Below, piece by piece: positions 1-10,329 of a stretch of DNA of 64,000 nucleotides. This stretch comes from Podarcis raffonei (Eukaryota; Chordata; Lepidosauria; Squamata; Lacertidae). A program made the position numbers and the translations under genes. Below the pieces are notes generated by a model. It was given only the letters and a program-made list of their open reading frames with translations, did no database searches and had not been told where the DNA came from. Positions within the stretch are counted from its first letter, which is position 1; the number at the start of each line of letters is the position of its first letter. The DNA lies in NCBI RefSeq assembly GCF_027172205.1, contig NC_070604.1, positions 75,119,023-75,183,022 on the forward strand, in the 5' to 3' direction.

Positions 1-223
1 GAAAGCACGTCAAAGTGCAAGTAGATAAATAGGTACCGCTCCGGCGGGAAGGTAAACGGTGTTTCCGTGTGCTGCTCTGGTTTGTCAGAAGCAGCTTAGT
101 CATGCTGGCCACATGACCCGGAAGCTGTACACCGGCTCCCTTGGCCAATAAAGCGAGATGAGCGCCGTAACCCCAGAGTCAGCCATGACTGGACCTAATG
201 GTCAGGGGTCTCTTTACCTTTAA
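1..223 (+). mobile_element. Sauria-type SINE, 3' part (cut by window edge)
   Basis: The sequence from gaaagcacgtcaaagtgcaa to the tail tctttaccttta matches the middle and 3' part of the other full copies here (28997, 54160, 56879). The 3' end (cagagtcagccatgactgg) resembles a BovB LINE tail, as in Sauria SINEs. The tRNA-like head lies before base 1. Confidence 0.85.
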
Positions 224-238
224 TAGGAAAGCTCAGTC

Positions 239-595
239 CAGGGCTGTCTTAAGCATATCTGGCAGCGTGGTGCAAAGATCCCTTCCAGTGCCCCCCCATT
301 TCCCAGTGATCCCCCCCAGAGGCTTGGGAAGGAAGCTGCACGCCCGCCCGCCATATAGTTAGTGGGGGCAGCTTCCATCGTAAGCCTCTGTGGGGATCGC
401 TCTCCTCCCGCGGAGGCTAGGGAGGCAAGCTGCACGTCCACCGGCCATATGGTTGATGGGGCACAGCTGGCGGGTGTGCAGGGAAAGGGGAGGCCACTGG
501 CAAAGCCACGCAGCTCCCCCACTCACTCAGGTGCCCCTGAGAGGCCAGCACCCTGGCGCAACTTGCCAGTAAGCCCAATAGGAAAGACGGCTCTG
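239..595. mobile_element. hAT-like non-autonomous DNA transposon with perfect 8-bp TSD
   Basis: The ends are inverted: CAGGGCTGTCTT at 239 and AAGACGGCTCTG ending at 595. Both sides carry GCTCAGTC (231-238 and 596-603), an 8-bp target duplication as expected for hAT. The inside is GC-rich and carries an imperfect repeat: gaagctgcacgcccgcccgc near 332 and caagctgcacgtccaccggc near 426. No transposase is seen. The small open frames inside are not treated as genes. Confidence 0.85.
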
Positions 596-629
596 GCTCA
601 GTCTGGGCAAGGATGAGGAACCTATGTCC

Positions 630-875
630 CTCTAGATGAGAGCTGGGGAACCTTTGGTCCTCTTGATGTTGCTGAATGACAACTTCTGTCAGCCAAAACA
701 AGCATGACCAATAGCTGGGGATGATGGGAATTGTAGTTGAGCAACGTCTGAAGGACCCAAGGTTCTCCACACTTCCTCTAGATATTGCTGGTCCATTGGC
801 CATGTAGTTTTGGACTGGTAGGAGTTGGAGTTTCAATAACATCTGGAGGGTCACAGATTCCTCATCCCTGGTCTA
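630..875. repeat. Old palindromic MITE fragments
   Basis: Two partial copies of the common palindrome whose centre reads like gatgatgggaattgtagt. Arms such as ggggaacctttggtcctc near 636 and gaaggacccaaggttctcc near 751 are inverted to each other. A second half-copy follows at 786-870. Degenerate; hAT-like by resemblance to 46086-46215. Confidence 0.45.
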
Positions 876-879
876 AGGT

Positions 880-1940
880 GATGGACTGCTCTTTTGCACA
901 AGCAAATGAAGCCTTGATACTGCAGTCTCTAAGTAAGGACTCTTCCTAATAAAAGAGTTTACAGGCTTCTGCCACTGATTTGTTTCACCCACCCCCAAAC
1001 CCCAAAGCTATGCTGAAAGCATTGCAGCCAACCTTACACAGCTCTCCAGAAGATGAGCACTCCAGTGTCTCTTCCTTCTGAAATGTTGATCTGGAAGCCT
1101 TAACCAATCTCCTTTTCTTTCCCCATCTCCTGGAGGGGAGGGGGGGAGGGAGGGAGAAAGTTTATTGCTTTTCCACAAAAGGAACATGTCTAGGCTGAAT
1201 AAATCCAGCAGAAAAAGTGATTACAGGAAGCTTCACAGCAGCTTTAATCTCAGGGAGTTTTCATTTAAAATACAGTAAAAGCCTGCAGTACGGAAGCAGT
1301 GGGGGAAAGCAGGGAGGGAGAGCCAGTGATCTATGATCTTCATATGTTTTCAATTTGATGGTTGCAGCTTTTTAGATAAGCCAATATTTTCTGGGATGAG
1401 AATTTGGAGAGCAGCTTAAAATGAAACACTAACAAAGCACAGCAGTAGAATCAGTGGGTCACACTCCTGTTTTATTTAACAGCAGTTATATCCAAGAAAA
1501 AACAACAACAAACCAAGTCCAAGGGAGACAATGGTTTTCTCAAGCTGGGTTAAAGAATATAATTTTGGAGTGAACTGCAGAAACAGCTTCATCACAATAC
1601 AGGGCTAGACCTCAAACATGTATTTAAATTAACCTTCTCTCTTACCCCGTGCTTAGGAGTTCGGAACGAAAACCAGATGCTAATGATACAAACACTAAGT
1701 CCTATTTTATGCCTTCTTCTATATCTTCACAATAGCCATGTGAGGTAGGTTAGGCTGAGAATTGGTGACTGAAACAAGTTAGGAAGTCACATGAGGATAG
1801 GTTTCTTCCCCAGAAAACATGCTTGGTCCCTCTCCATATCTGACTCTGTGCCTATAGTTTCCTCGGCCAACTTCCAGACCTTCTGGGGACTGGATAAGGT
1901 CTGTTCCAACCTGCTGGGACTCTCCTTAGTATCATGACAC
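880..1940. other. Non-coding, little recognised
   Basis: No credible gene. A short CR1-like 3' fragment on the minus strand is possible at about 1725-1795 (caatagccatgtgaggtagg). The rest shows only a purine-rich G-run near 1135-1160 and nothing else I recognise. Confidence 0.5.
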
Positions 1941-1944
1941 TCTA

Positions 1945-2205
1945 GCTCATGGATAGGGAAACTAAGGCCCGGAGACCGAATCCAGTCCAATCATCTTCTA
2001 AATCCGACCCACGGACGGTCCGGGAAGCAGCCTGCTTTTACATGAGTATAACGTGTGCTTTTATTTAAAATGCATCTCTGGGTTATTTGTGGGGCATAGG
2101 AATTCGTTCATTCTCTCCCCCCCAAAAAATATAGTCCTGCCCCCCCCAAGGTCTGAGGGACAGTGGACCGGCCCCCTGCTGAAAAAGTTTGCTGACCCCT
2201 GCTCT
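1945..2205. repeat. Degenerate hAT-like MITE
   Basis: The right end (aaaaagtttgctgacccctg) has the appearance of hAT/Charlie-type termini that read CAGGGGTCAGCAAAC on the other strand. The left end (gatagggaaactaaggcccg) is its weak inverted counterpart. No clean target duplication was found. Confidence 0.45.
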
Positions 2206-2355
2206 AGCTTTTCAATCTTTTCCCACCCTTGCTCCTGATCTGGCCACCCCGTCCAGGGCATCTCCACAGGGCTCATGGCATACTGAGAAATGATTGCTGT
2301 AATTTAAATAGAAACATAATATGGCCTCTTCTACACTATACCTTTAAAGCAGTGT

Positions 2356-2719
2356 TGAAATATACTCAGAGTCGCAAAGTGATTTCATGCTCTTTATTCA
2401 GCTCATAGTGGTGAGGAGGAATGAATGAAAGTCCCCTCAAAGTATCTGCTTTATATACATTATTTACACAATGGGCTGCACATGATTGGCTAATTCTGGA
2501 ATTCTACTGTAAGCCAATCAGGTTGTGGATTCACTTATATCTGGATTGGGTGGTTCCTGCCAACCAATCATACTGCTGCATTGTTCTAGGACCAATCAGA
2601 CTGCTGCATTCTGAATCCTATTGTTCTAGGACCAATCAGACTGCTGCAATTTGGATCCTATTGTTCTAGGACCAATCAGACTGCTGCAGTTTGGATCCTA
2701 TTCAACTCAGTACATAACA
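2356..2719 (-). repeat. Gypsy 3' LTR
   Basis: On the plus strand it runs from TGAAATATACTC to GTACATAACA, so it has TG...CA ends. It contains three roughly 40-bp tandem units each with an accaatcagactgctgca core. Same family as 6929-7298 and the solo LTR at 53740-54113. Confidence 0.92.
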
Positions 2720-2732
2720 CCCCTCCCCTCTA
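2720..2732 (-). other. Polypurine tract of the Gypsy element
   Basis: On the minus strand a purine run (agaggggagggg) directly precedes the 3' LTR, the usual primer for plus-strand DNA synthesis in LTR elements. Confidence 0.7.
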
Positions 2733-5700
2733 AGTTCCAGTCCTGCCCGGGAGGTCGCATTCATAGTCCTTGAGGTACACCGGCGGCCTACGTGTGCGTT
2801 GCGGCCTGTGATGTTCCCTGGTCTGGGGTTCAGGTTCTGGCTCGTGTTCCAAGGATGCTGGCTGTGATGGGCCTGTTTGGTCTGGCGCAACCGGCTCGCT
2901 CAGTCGTGGTTCTGATTCCGGTGTCCTTTCGGCCTCTGATTCCGGTGTCCTTTCGGCCTCACGGGTCCTCTCTGTATTTACTGATTCTGCCTCTCCTGCT
3001 GGCCCCTCCTGCTCTATGGCCCCTCTGTTCCCTTGGGACTCCCCTGACCTTTCCTCCTCCTGGTTTTTCTTCCGGGAATCGTCGCTGTATCTGGTCACAG
3101 TGGCGGCGCCAGCATTGCCCCCCATCCGTTAGCACCTCGTATGACACGGGGCCAGTGTCCCTGGTGACTGTGGTGGGTAAAAAATTCTTTGCGTACACTG
3201 GGTCCTGGGCCTCGAAGGTCCAGGGGTTCCTGCCTTCCCCCACCACTACCTCATCCTGAGCTCTATCGGGGTGAAGGCGGTCCAATCTGATTGCAAGGCG
3301 CCAACCCATTAGTAGTTCAGTGGGGCTCCGGCCTGTCATTGAGCTGGGGGTGCTGTGCTGTGCTAGGAGGAATGTGGCAAGGCGGTACTCCCAATCCCCT
3401 TGCGTTATGCGGCGAAGGGTGTCCTTGGTGGTCCACACCATGCGTTCTGCTTGGCCATTGGTGGCAGGGTGGAATGGCGCCGAACGGATGTGGTGGATGG
3501 CATTCTGCGCTGTGAAGGTTTGGAATTCTCCTGACGTAAATGCAGTCCCGTTGTCTGAGACGAGAGTGTCAGGGAGCCCGTGGGTTGCAAACAGCCTGCG
3601 TAGTACCCAGATGGCTGCGGATGTAGAAGTGGACGGTACCAGTGCGACTTCCAGCCATTTGGTGTAGGAGTCCACCACTATGAAGAATGTTTTCCCCTGA
3701 AAGGGGCCAGCGAAGTCCACATGCAGGCGTGACCATGGTGCTCGGGCAGACTCCCAGGACTGGACTGGGGCCCTTGGGGGATCTGGGCGGGATTCTTGGC
3801 AGGCCTGGGAGTGTTTGACCCAGGCCTCTATCTCTCCGTCGATCCCCGGCCACCACACATAACTCCTGGCCAGGGCCTTCATTCTTACTACCCCTGGGTG
3901 TGTCTCGTGTAGGGCTGTGAGGACCCTTTTGCGGAGGGGCTGGGGAACAACGACCCTGCTTCCCCATAACAGGCACCCCTTGTGGGCCGACAGTTCATGT
4001 TTGTGGGTTGTGTAACCAGCGAATTCTGGCCCAGGGCTGCTGCTGGGCCATCCCCTCTACACCCAGTCCAGGACCCGGGAGATGACCCTATCTTTCTTGG
4101 AATGGTGTGCAACTTCTTGTGCCTGAATGGGGCGGTCGGGAAGCAGCTCCAGGCTCATAACCTCTTGTGCAGGTGCTGGGTCGGGGCCTGTTTCCGGTAG
4201 TGGTAGCCTGCTGAGGGCGTCCGCATGGCCCATCGCCTTCCCCGGGCGGTGAATCAGTGCATACTGGTAGCAGGCAAGGAAAATTGACCACCTGAGGACG
4301 CAAGGAGACAGCACTTGGGGGGTCTGCTTTTCGGGGGCAAACAAGCAAAGCAACGGCTTGTGGTCAGTCACCACGGTGAAGGGCCGCCCGTACAAGAAAT
4401 CATGGAATTTTTTTACTCCCTTCACGATTGCCAGCCCCTCCTTGTCTATTTGCGAGTAGTTCCGCTCGGTTGCGTTGAGTGTCTGGGAAAAGTATGCTAC
4501 CGGTACCTCTTTTCCATCCGGGAGTTGGTGTCCCAGGACAGCGCCAATGCCATAGGGCGAGGCGTCGCATGCTAGCACCACCGGCAGCCTCTCGTCGAAG
4601 CGTGCCAAGACCGAGTTTGAGACAAGCAAGTCCTTGACTGCCTGGAATGCAGCCTCCTGGCGCTGGCCCCACACCCAAGGGGCCCGCTTGTCCAGGAGTC
4701 TGTGTAGGGGCTTCGCTACTGCCGCCTTGTGGGGAAGGAAGGAAGGGTAAAAGTTCAATAGTCCCAAGAAGGCCTGAAGTTCAGTCTTGTTCTTGGGCGC
4801 TGGGGCATCACAAATGGCCCGTACCTTGTCCCCAGTTGGGTGGACCCCTTCTGCGTCCACCATAAATCCCAGAAAGTCCACCTGAGGCACTCCTAGTAGA
4901 CATTTTTCCCACTTCACCTTGAGACCTGCCGTCTGGAAACGGTGCAGAACAATGCAGAGGCGGTCCTCAAACTCCTCTGGTGTGGGCCCGGCAATCAACA
5001 CATCATCGAAGAAGGGGTGACGCCAGGAATCCCTTTAAGGAGCGAGTCCATTAGATTCTGGAATATGCCTGGTGCCACACTGACACCGAATTGCAGCCGC
5101 TTTACCCTGAACGCTCCTCTGTGCGTCACAATCGTCTGTGCCTCTGCTGTGGCCTCATCTACTGGCAGCTGTTGATATGCTTGGGCCAAGTCCAGCTTGC
5201 CAAAAATTTTCGACCCAGCCAGGGTGGCAAGGACATGGCTGACCACTGACACTGGGTATGCATGGGCCGTGAGGGCCTTGTTTATGGTACATTTGTAGTC
5301 TGCGCAGATGCGGACTGAACCATTAGGCTTGACGGGTGTGACGATTGGGGTTTCCCAGGGGGCATTAGGCACCGGCTCCAGCACTCCTTGCTCCACGAGC
5401 CGGTCCAATTCCTCGTCTATACGGGGTTTCAGGGCGAATGGGACCCGACGGGCCTTTAGCCTGACTGGTTGTACTGCGGGGTCAAGCTGTAGAGCAATGG
5501 GGGGGCCCGTATACTGTCCCAATTTCCCATCGAAAACCCCTGGAAATTCCTTGCATATGGTGTCCACGTCCACTTGTAAGGTAGTGTGGTTCACCCCAGT
5601 GATGGCTAGCCCCAGTGGTCCAAACCATGCCAATCCCAGTAAGCTAATGTAGGGGCCCTTGACCACAAGCAAGTCCAGTTGCCGCGTCCGCCCTCGGTAT

Positions 5701-6803
5701 TGCACCCTGAAGGTCCCCACCCCCATTGTGGGGACCTTACGTTTCTGGAAGTGCTGGAGGGTGAATGGGGCCGGCCTGAGTTTGGGACCCCCAGTAGGAC
5801 ACAGTTTCCTTAAGGTCCTTGCCGAGATTATGGATAGAGTTGAACCCGTGTCAAGTTCCATGCAGCATGGGGCCCCCTCTATCTGTACCTCTACATAAAT
5901 TTTCTTTACGTTGGGGTGGGGCAACTGGTATACCTGGAAGTCCGTGAGCTCCATCGAGTTGCCTTGGTGCGTTGGGCCACGGGACCTGGGGCTCTTGGAT
6001 TGGTCATCTGATGCCTGGCGTCGGGTGGGCTGAGCTCGACACACCCGGGCGATGTGTCCCAATTTTCTGCACTGCCTGACCTCTGTGTTGCGGAAACGGC
6101 AGGTCCTCCTCTCGTGACTTCCCCCGCAGCTTGCGCAGTTCCCTCCTTCTCGTCGAGGCAGCTGTGGTATGTGGGCTGCTTGAGTGCGCTGCTGTACTCG
6201 GTGCACCTCCTCCCTGTCAGATCCTGAGTCGTCGGTGAGGTCTTCGTGGTGGACCCTCGGTTGGGATGGCAGGCTCGGCCGTGCCTCTTGCGTCGACCTC
6301 TTGGCAGCTTCCATTGCCAGGGCCTCCTCCAGAGCGACCTGGAACGTTAGGTCCTTCTTAGTGTAGAGGCGTCGTTGCAGCTTCTCATCCTTCAGGCCAC
6401 CGACGAGGCGGTCCCGAAGCATGTTCTCCAGCTCTGAGAAGTTGCAGAACCGGGCGGCTTGGCGGAGAGAGGTCACAAACCCAGTTATGGTTTCCCCAGG
6501 GGCTTGCCGCTTTGCGTAGAAGGCATTTCGACGAGCCACCACTGAGGGCTGCAGCGAAAAGTGCCCCTTCAGCTGTTTCATTATTGTTTTGTATGGAACA
6601 GTAGTGACGTCTTCAGGTGCAAGGAGAGCCCGGGCGATTTCAAACGTCTCCTCTCCGCAGACGCTGAAGAATATCGCCCTCTTCTTGGCGTCTTCTTCAT
6701 CGGTGACCCCTTTGGCTTCTAGGAGGAAGGTGAAATGGGAGGTGTACGCTTCCCAGTCTCCAGATGCTGGGTTGAACGGCGAGAAGCTGCTGTCGGTTGC
6801 CAT
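2730..6803 (-). pseudogene. gag-pol remnant of the Gypsy element
   Basis: Reading the minus strand, the order is gag with a cysteine/histidine nucleocapsid knuckle (CASCGGSHERRTC, about 6100-6150), an aspartic protease (MELDTGSTLSIISA, about 5840), reverse transcriptase (from about 5480 to 4750), RNase H (VLACDASPYGIGAVL, near 4570), then integrase with an HHCC-like region and a core near 3880-3450 (WSRLHVDFAGPF). A proline-rich, charged tail ends near 2730. It is a fossil with about three interruptions and is not expected to be expressed as one protein. Confidence 0.9.
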
Positions 6804-6907
6804 TCTGAGTTCCTTGTGTCCCGGAGCTGAAGCCTGGATACACGGTGCGAGGCAGCGGTGCGGCAGGTGGCGGTACTGCGGTGCTGTGTGTGGCAGTCAG
6901 CTCAGCG

Positions 6908-6928
6908 GAATCCCACCTTCGTCGCCAG
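6908..6928 (-). other. Likely tRNA primer-binding site of the Gypsy element
   Basis: Directly inside the 5' LTR the minus strand reads TGGCGACGAAGGTGGGATTC. Its complement ends in TCGTCGCCA, resembling the 3' end of a tRNA-Ser. The tRNA identity is inferred from memory of tRNA-Ser 3' ends, not tested. Confidence 0.6.
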
Positions 6929-7298
6929 TGAAATATACTCAGAGTCGCAAAGTGATTTCATGCTCTTTATTCAGCTCATAGTGGTGAGGAGGAATGAATG
7001 AAAGTCCCCTCAAGGTATCTGCTTTATATACATTATTTACACAATGGGCTGCACATGATTGGCTAATTCTGGAATTCTACTGTAAGCCAATCAGGTTGTG
7101 GATTCACTTCTATCTGGAGCATGATTGGGTGGTTCCTGCCAACCAATCATACTGCTGCATTGTTCTAGGACCAATCAGACTGCTGCAATTTGGATCCTAT
7201 TGTTCTAGGACCAATCAGACTGCTGCAATTTGGATCCTATTGTTCTAGGACCAATCAGACTGCTGCAGTTTGGATCCTGTTCAACTCAGTACATAACA
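6929..7298 (-). repeat. Gypsy 5' LTR
   Basis: TGAAATATACTC to CTCAGTACATAACA on the plus strand, about 98 % identical by eye to 2356-2719. It borders the primer-binding site at 6928 and the AGTGT target duplication at 7299. Confidence 0.92.
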
Positions 7299-7303
7299 AG
7301 TGT

Positions 7304-7632
7304 CATACCACTTTAAACAGGCATGGCTTCCGCCAAAGAACCCTGTGAACTGTAATTTGTAGTTTGGTTGCTGGGAGTTGTTGTTGTTGTTTAGTCATTT
7401 AGTCGTGTCCGACTCTTCGTGACCCCACGGACCAGAGCACGCCAGGCACTTGTTAGGAGACCTCTATTCCCCTCACAGAGCTATAGCTCTCAGAATCCTC
7501 TGGGAAGAGGGATTGATTGTTTAACCACTCTGATAATGGTGGGGACAGGGGTCTTCTAACAATTATCAATACCCTTAAACAATTCCCAGGATTCTTTGCA
7601 GGAAATCATGTGCATTAACTGTGTTTTAAACG
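7304..7632. mobile_element. Palindromic MITE, right part; left part at 2322-2355
   Basis: The element starts near 2322 (cctcttctacactatacc), is interrupted by the Gypsy element, and resumes at 7304. Inside it are half-palindromes: ggcatggcttccgccaaaga near 7321 against ccaggattctttgcaggaaa near 7587. A related fold-back copy lies at 42601-42911. A BovB tail was inserted at 7383-7449. This is the oldest layer of a three-element nest. Confidence 0.6.
7383..7449 (-). mobile_element. BovB (RTE) LINE 3' tail
   Basis: The plus strand reads tcgtgtccgactcttcgtga, the reverse of the BovB 3' end that also closes the plus-strand copy at 52560-52624. It carries a (GTT)n tail and is flanked by TTGTT (7378-7382 and 7450-7454), so it is a strongly 5'-truncated insertion into the MITE. 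Confidence 0.8.
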
Positions 7633-7772
7633 TGAGTCTGTGGACCTTCCCATGACTCTCTGTTCTGCTAATGCAGGCGCCAGTAGGGAGGTTATGAACA
7701 AAGTTTGGAGAGTCTTCAAATTTTCATCTTTGAAAGAATCCCCCCATTGGACTAATCTCCCATCATTTAGGA

Positions 7773-7958
7773 CAGTGGTTCCCAATTAGTTAAGTACTGT
7801 GGAACCCTTGTTTTTCAGAAGCCAAGCCATGGACTCCCTACTTTTGAAAATGTTGATATCTATAATAGTTTTTGTTATGTGAATGGTGCCACAGACAGAC
7901 ACACCCCGGGTGGGTTCCGTGGATCCCCTGGGGTCCACGGACCATTTGGGAACCACTG
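7773..7958. mobile_element. hAT-like MITE with 8-bp TSD
   Basis: Inverted ends CAGTGGTTCCCAA and TTTGGGAACCACTG. Flanks are ATTTAGGA (7765-7772) and ATTTAGGG (7959-7966), an 8-bp target duplication with one mismatch. No coding content. Confidence 0.85.
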
Positions 7959-7969
7959 ATTTAGGGAAT

Positions 7970-9775
7970 TACTAATTTCTTTGTGACATCAGCAACCCTT
8001 CTAATCCCTACTCCCACCTCAGACCTCTCTGCATGCTTCTCAACCAAAATACCTCTTACTAACAAAGGTGTCAAATACTATTTCAATTAACAGACCTGGA
8101 AACAGCAGCAGGTGAATGAATTAATGAATGAGAACCATGGATGTGAGCAACAACCAGCACAGATGCTGTTTGGAAAGTGAGCAAGACTTGAGGAAACAGA
8201 TGTATATATAAGGTTTGTGTATAGCAACAACAAAAATACTGCACATTATGTTAATACATCTCATAGACCTGTCTACATTACTGTACACATGTCCATCATC
8301 TCTGCCCTGCAGTGTATCTTAACCATTGTCTCCAACTCCAAGCAGGCATGTAGTATATTTCCCTAGTGTTTACTTTAGTTAGTAAAACAGGCTCATGATC
8401 TACTGGTTGCCAAAATTGGTGTTGGATGATAAGTTTCCTTCCACAGGGATATGCCAGAGGCTTCTGGGCAGGTTTTGCTACATTTTCTTTGCCATATACT
8501 GTAAACATAATTATATATTGCATCTAATTTTCTTGGCTGTCTGTTCCTTTGACTGTTTGGGTATAGAATATTCTCCAATAAGGGACTGGATGTGATGGCA
8601 TTTATCAGATCTATAGTTTTATCAGCCTGTGAGTTTTCAGATACAGGGCTTTATATAGTTATTAGGTCAACTGGGATGATTTTAAGCTGTAGAAAGGAAT
8701 TCCAAGGAGAAAAATGTAGATGGTGCTTCTTTAGGTAATAAATATAACGGAATGGGCTATTAGAAAAAGTCACTGATGCAAAGATGACAAGCGTCCATCT
8801 ACACACCACTGTTAAATGTACTGTGTCCGGTGCAAAAATAAAAATGACCTTGAAACAAGCTAGGACCAAATGAAAAAGCAAGTTTCAAGTTGTCAAGCTG
8901 ATCTGTACGTTCATGCATGTGTTCCAGCTTCTGCAAATGCTTGAATACTGCTGGGTTCAGAACAGAGCTTGCAGACTTAAGCAGCTTATTAAAAAATTGC
9001 CAATTTGAATAAATAATGTGGATAGACATCGTTTCTTTTGAGCACTCAACTGCAGTTTCTGTTCCATGGCTTTGTGTCTGCATTGTGCAATGGAAATAGC
9101 TTGAAAATCCTTCTCGTTTGTCCTGGGATGTCAGAATAGCATCCTATTCCCAAGAATAAAAGTGCTGCTTTCTGAATAGCCACAATAGCAGTGGATGTGC
9201 TAGCTATGTGTGCATGCCTCATGTTAGTGGTGGCGCATGCTGTGGTTGGCTGGTCAGTTTCCAGCTTCCACTTCTGACTGCCTCTGAATGGACTCAGTGC
9301 CCATTCTGGCAATGGTGGAGGCGCCAGGGCTGTTATTTCAGTGCTGTGATGTTGGGTAGACAGCAGCATCTGGTAAGGGCCACAGCTGTCATCACCTATG
9401 ACCACGATAGGTGCTGCTGTCTGCCCTTAAGTCACTTGCTTACACCATGGATGGAGAGCCTTAGCCCCCTTGAGGGGGGCAAATGCTCTTCAAGCCTCTT
9501 TCTGGCCCTTGGAACTTTTCACATGCCACACCCCTCTCCACAGGCCACACCCTCTCTCCATAAGCCACACCCCTTGGTGGTCCTGCTTACCACTCCCAGG
9601 TGTTTCTGCCTGGCTAGAATTTGTCCTCAAACTCTGATTAACATTTTTTGCTTGCCTGGATGGCGCACACAGGGGGATATGTGGGTGTGCATAGAAATTG
9701 GTTAAAATGTGGTTATTTATGTATGCCACTACTGCGGCTCATGTTTCATTAGCCCCAAAATAGAAAACAAGCTGA
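7970..9775. other. Non-coding, mostly unrecognised
   Basis: Open frames here (for example 9208-9705 plus) have no recognisable domain, codon pattern or splice context. A short imperfect repeat of the type gccacacccc occurs near 9525-9575. Nothing else is recognised. Confidence 0.5.
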
Positions 9776-9781
9776 GTCCCA

Positions 9782-10020
9782 ACTAAAGAAGAACGGCAAC
9801 TTAAACTGATGGAATATGTGCAGCTTGCGGACCTAACATTTAGAATAAGAGAACAAGAAGAACATACATTTAGAGAAGATTGGAAAACACTTGTTGAAAA
9901 TATGGAGGACAATTGTGTATGTTTGAAAATGTTGGCAGCATTAAGATAAATTCAACAGTGTAAATAAGGTTTGATGGATGTAATAATGGAATACTGAATG
10001 GTTTAGTTTATATAAAATAT
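9782..10020 (+). mobile_element. L1 LINE fragment, ORF2 C-terminus
   Basis: Frame at 9782-9949 reads TKEERQLKLMEYVQLADLT, then ends in AALR and a stop. It resembles the C-terminal end of L1 ORF2 in the large element at 20982-27269 (EEWRLKLTDYSELDRLTRKI). A short AT-rich 3' UTR follows. Strong 5' truncation. Confidence 0.7.
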
Positions 10021-10033
10021 GCAGGGATTTATG

Positions 10034-10323
10034 CAGGGCCAGATTTAGATGAAGAGAGGCCCTAGGCTACTCCACTTGTGAGGCCCCTCCCAACCCCCCA
10101 GAAGAAAATGGAAGAGTGTTATAAACAAAATTGAGTGAAGCCAAGGATGATGACGGGTATTTAAAATTCTGCAATTTCTCCTCTAAAGGACATCAGAAAA
10201 CTTCATCGAAATTTGTCTAAGTTTGTCACTGTCAATGTACAGAATGCTCAGTCCGGACAACCTGTCTTGAGACATCGTGGCCCTTAATTAATTTTTAATT
10301 CTTTTGAGTCTTGAAAAACTTGG
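10034..10323 (-). pseudogene. hAT transposase C-terminus (hATC dimerisation domain) remnant
   Basis: The minus strand at 10323-10183 reads SFSRLKRIKN, one stop, LRATMSQDRLSGLSILYIDS, DKLRQISMKFSDVL, then a stop. This is the conserved hAT C-terminal pattern (xLxxIKxYLRSTMSQxRLSGL). The premature TAA replaces the expected Tyr codon of KNYLR. The element end CAGGGCCAGATTTAG at 10034 is the 3' terminus. No 5' part was found, so this is a dead fragment and not a domesticated gene. Confidence 0.75.
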
Positions 10324-10329
10324 AAAAAA

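Larger units (their letters stand above)
2356..7298 (-). mobile_element. Ty3/Gypsy LTR retrotransposon, complete in outline but broken
   Basis: Two near-identical LTRs (2356-2719 and 6929-7298) bound an internal gag-pol region on the minus strand. The 5-bp target duplication AGTGT is present on both sides (2351-2355 and 7299-7303). The LTRs differ by about six substitutions and one small indel, so the insertion is young relative to the other repeats here. The coding region is broken, with roughly three interruptions. Primer-binding site, polypurine tract and domain order fit Ty3/Gypsy; a Mag-like clade is possible but not shown. Confidence 0.92.

Noticed and set aside
2421-2669. 82-84 aa open frame beginning MNESPLKVSALYTLF, also at 6994 and 53809
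   Set aside because: It lies in the LTR of the Gypsy family in antisense direction and repeats only because the LTR repeats. No protein homology recognised.
9208-9705. 165-aa plus-strand open frame
   Set aside because: No domain, unusual composition, no splice or promoter context; it overlaps simple repeats such as gccacacccc.
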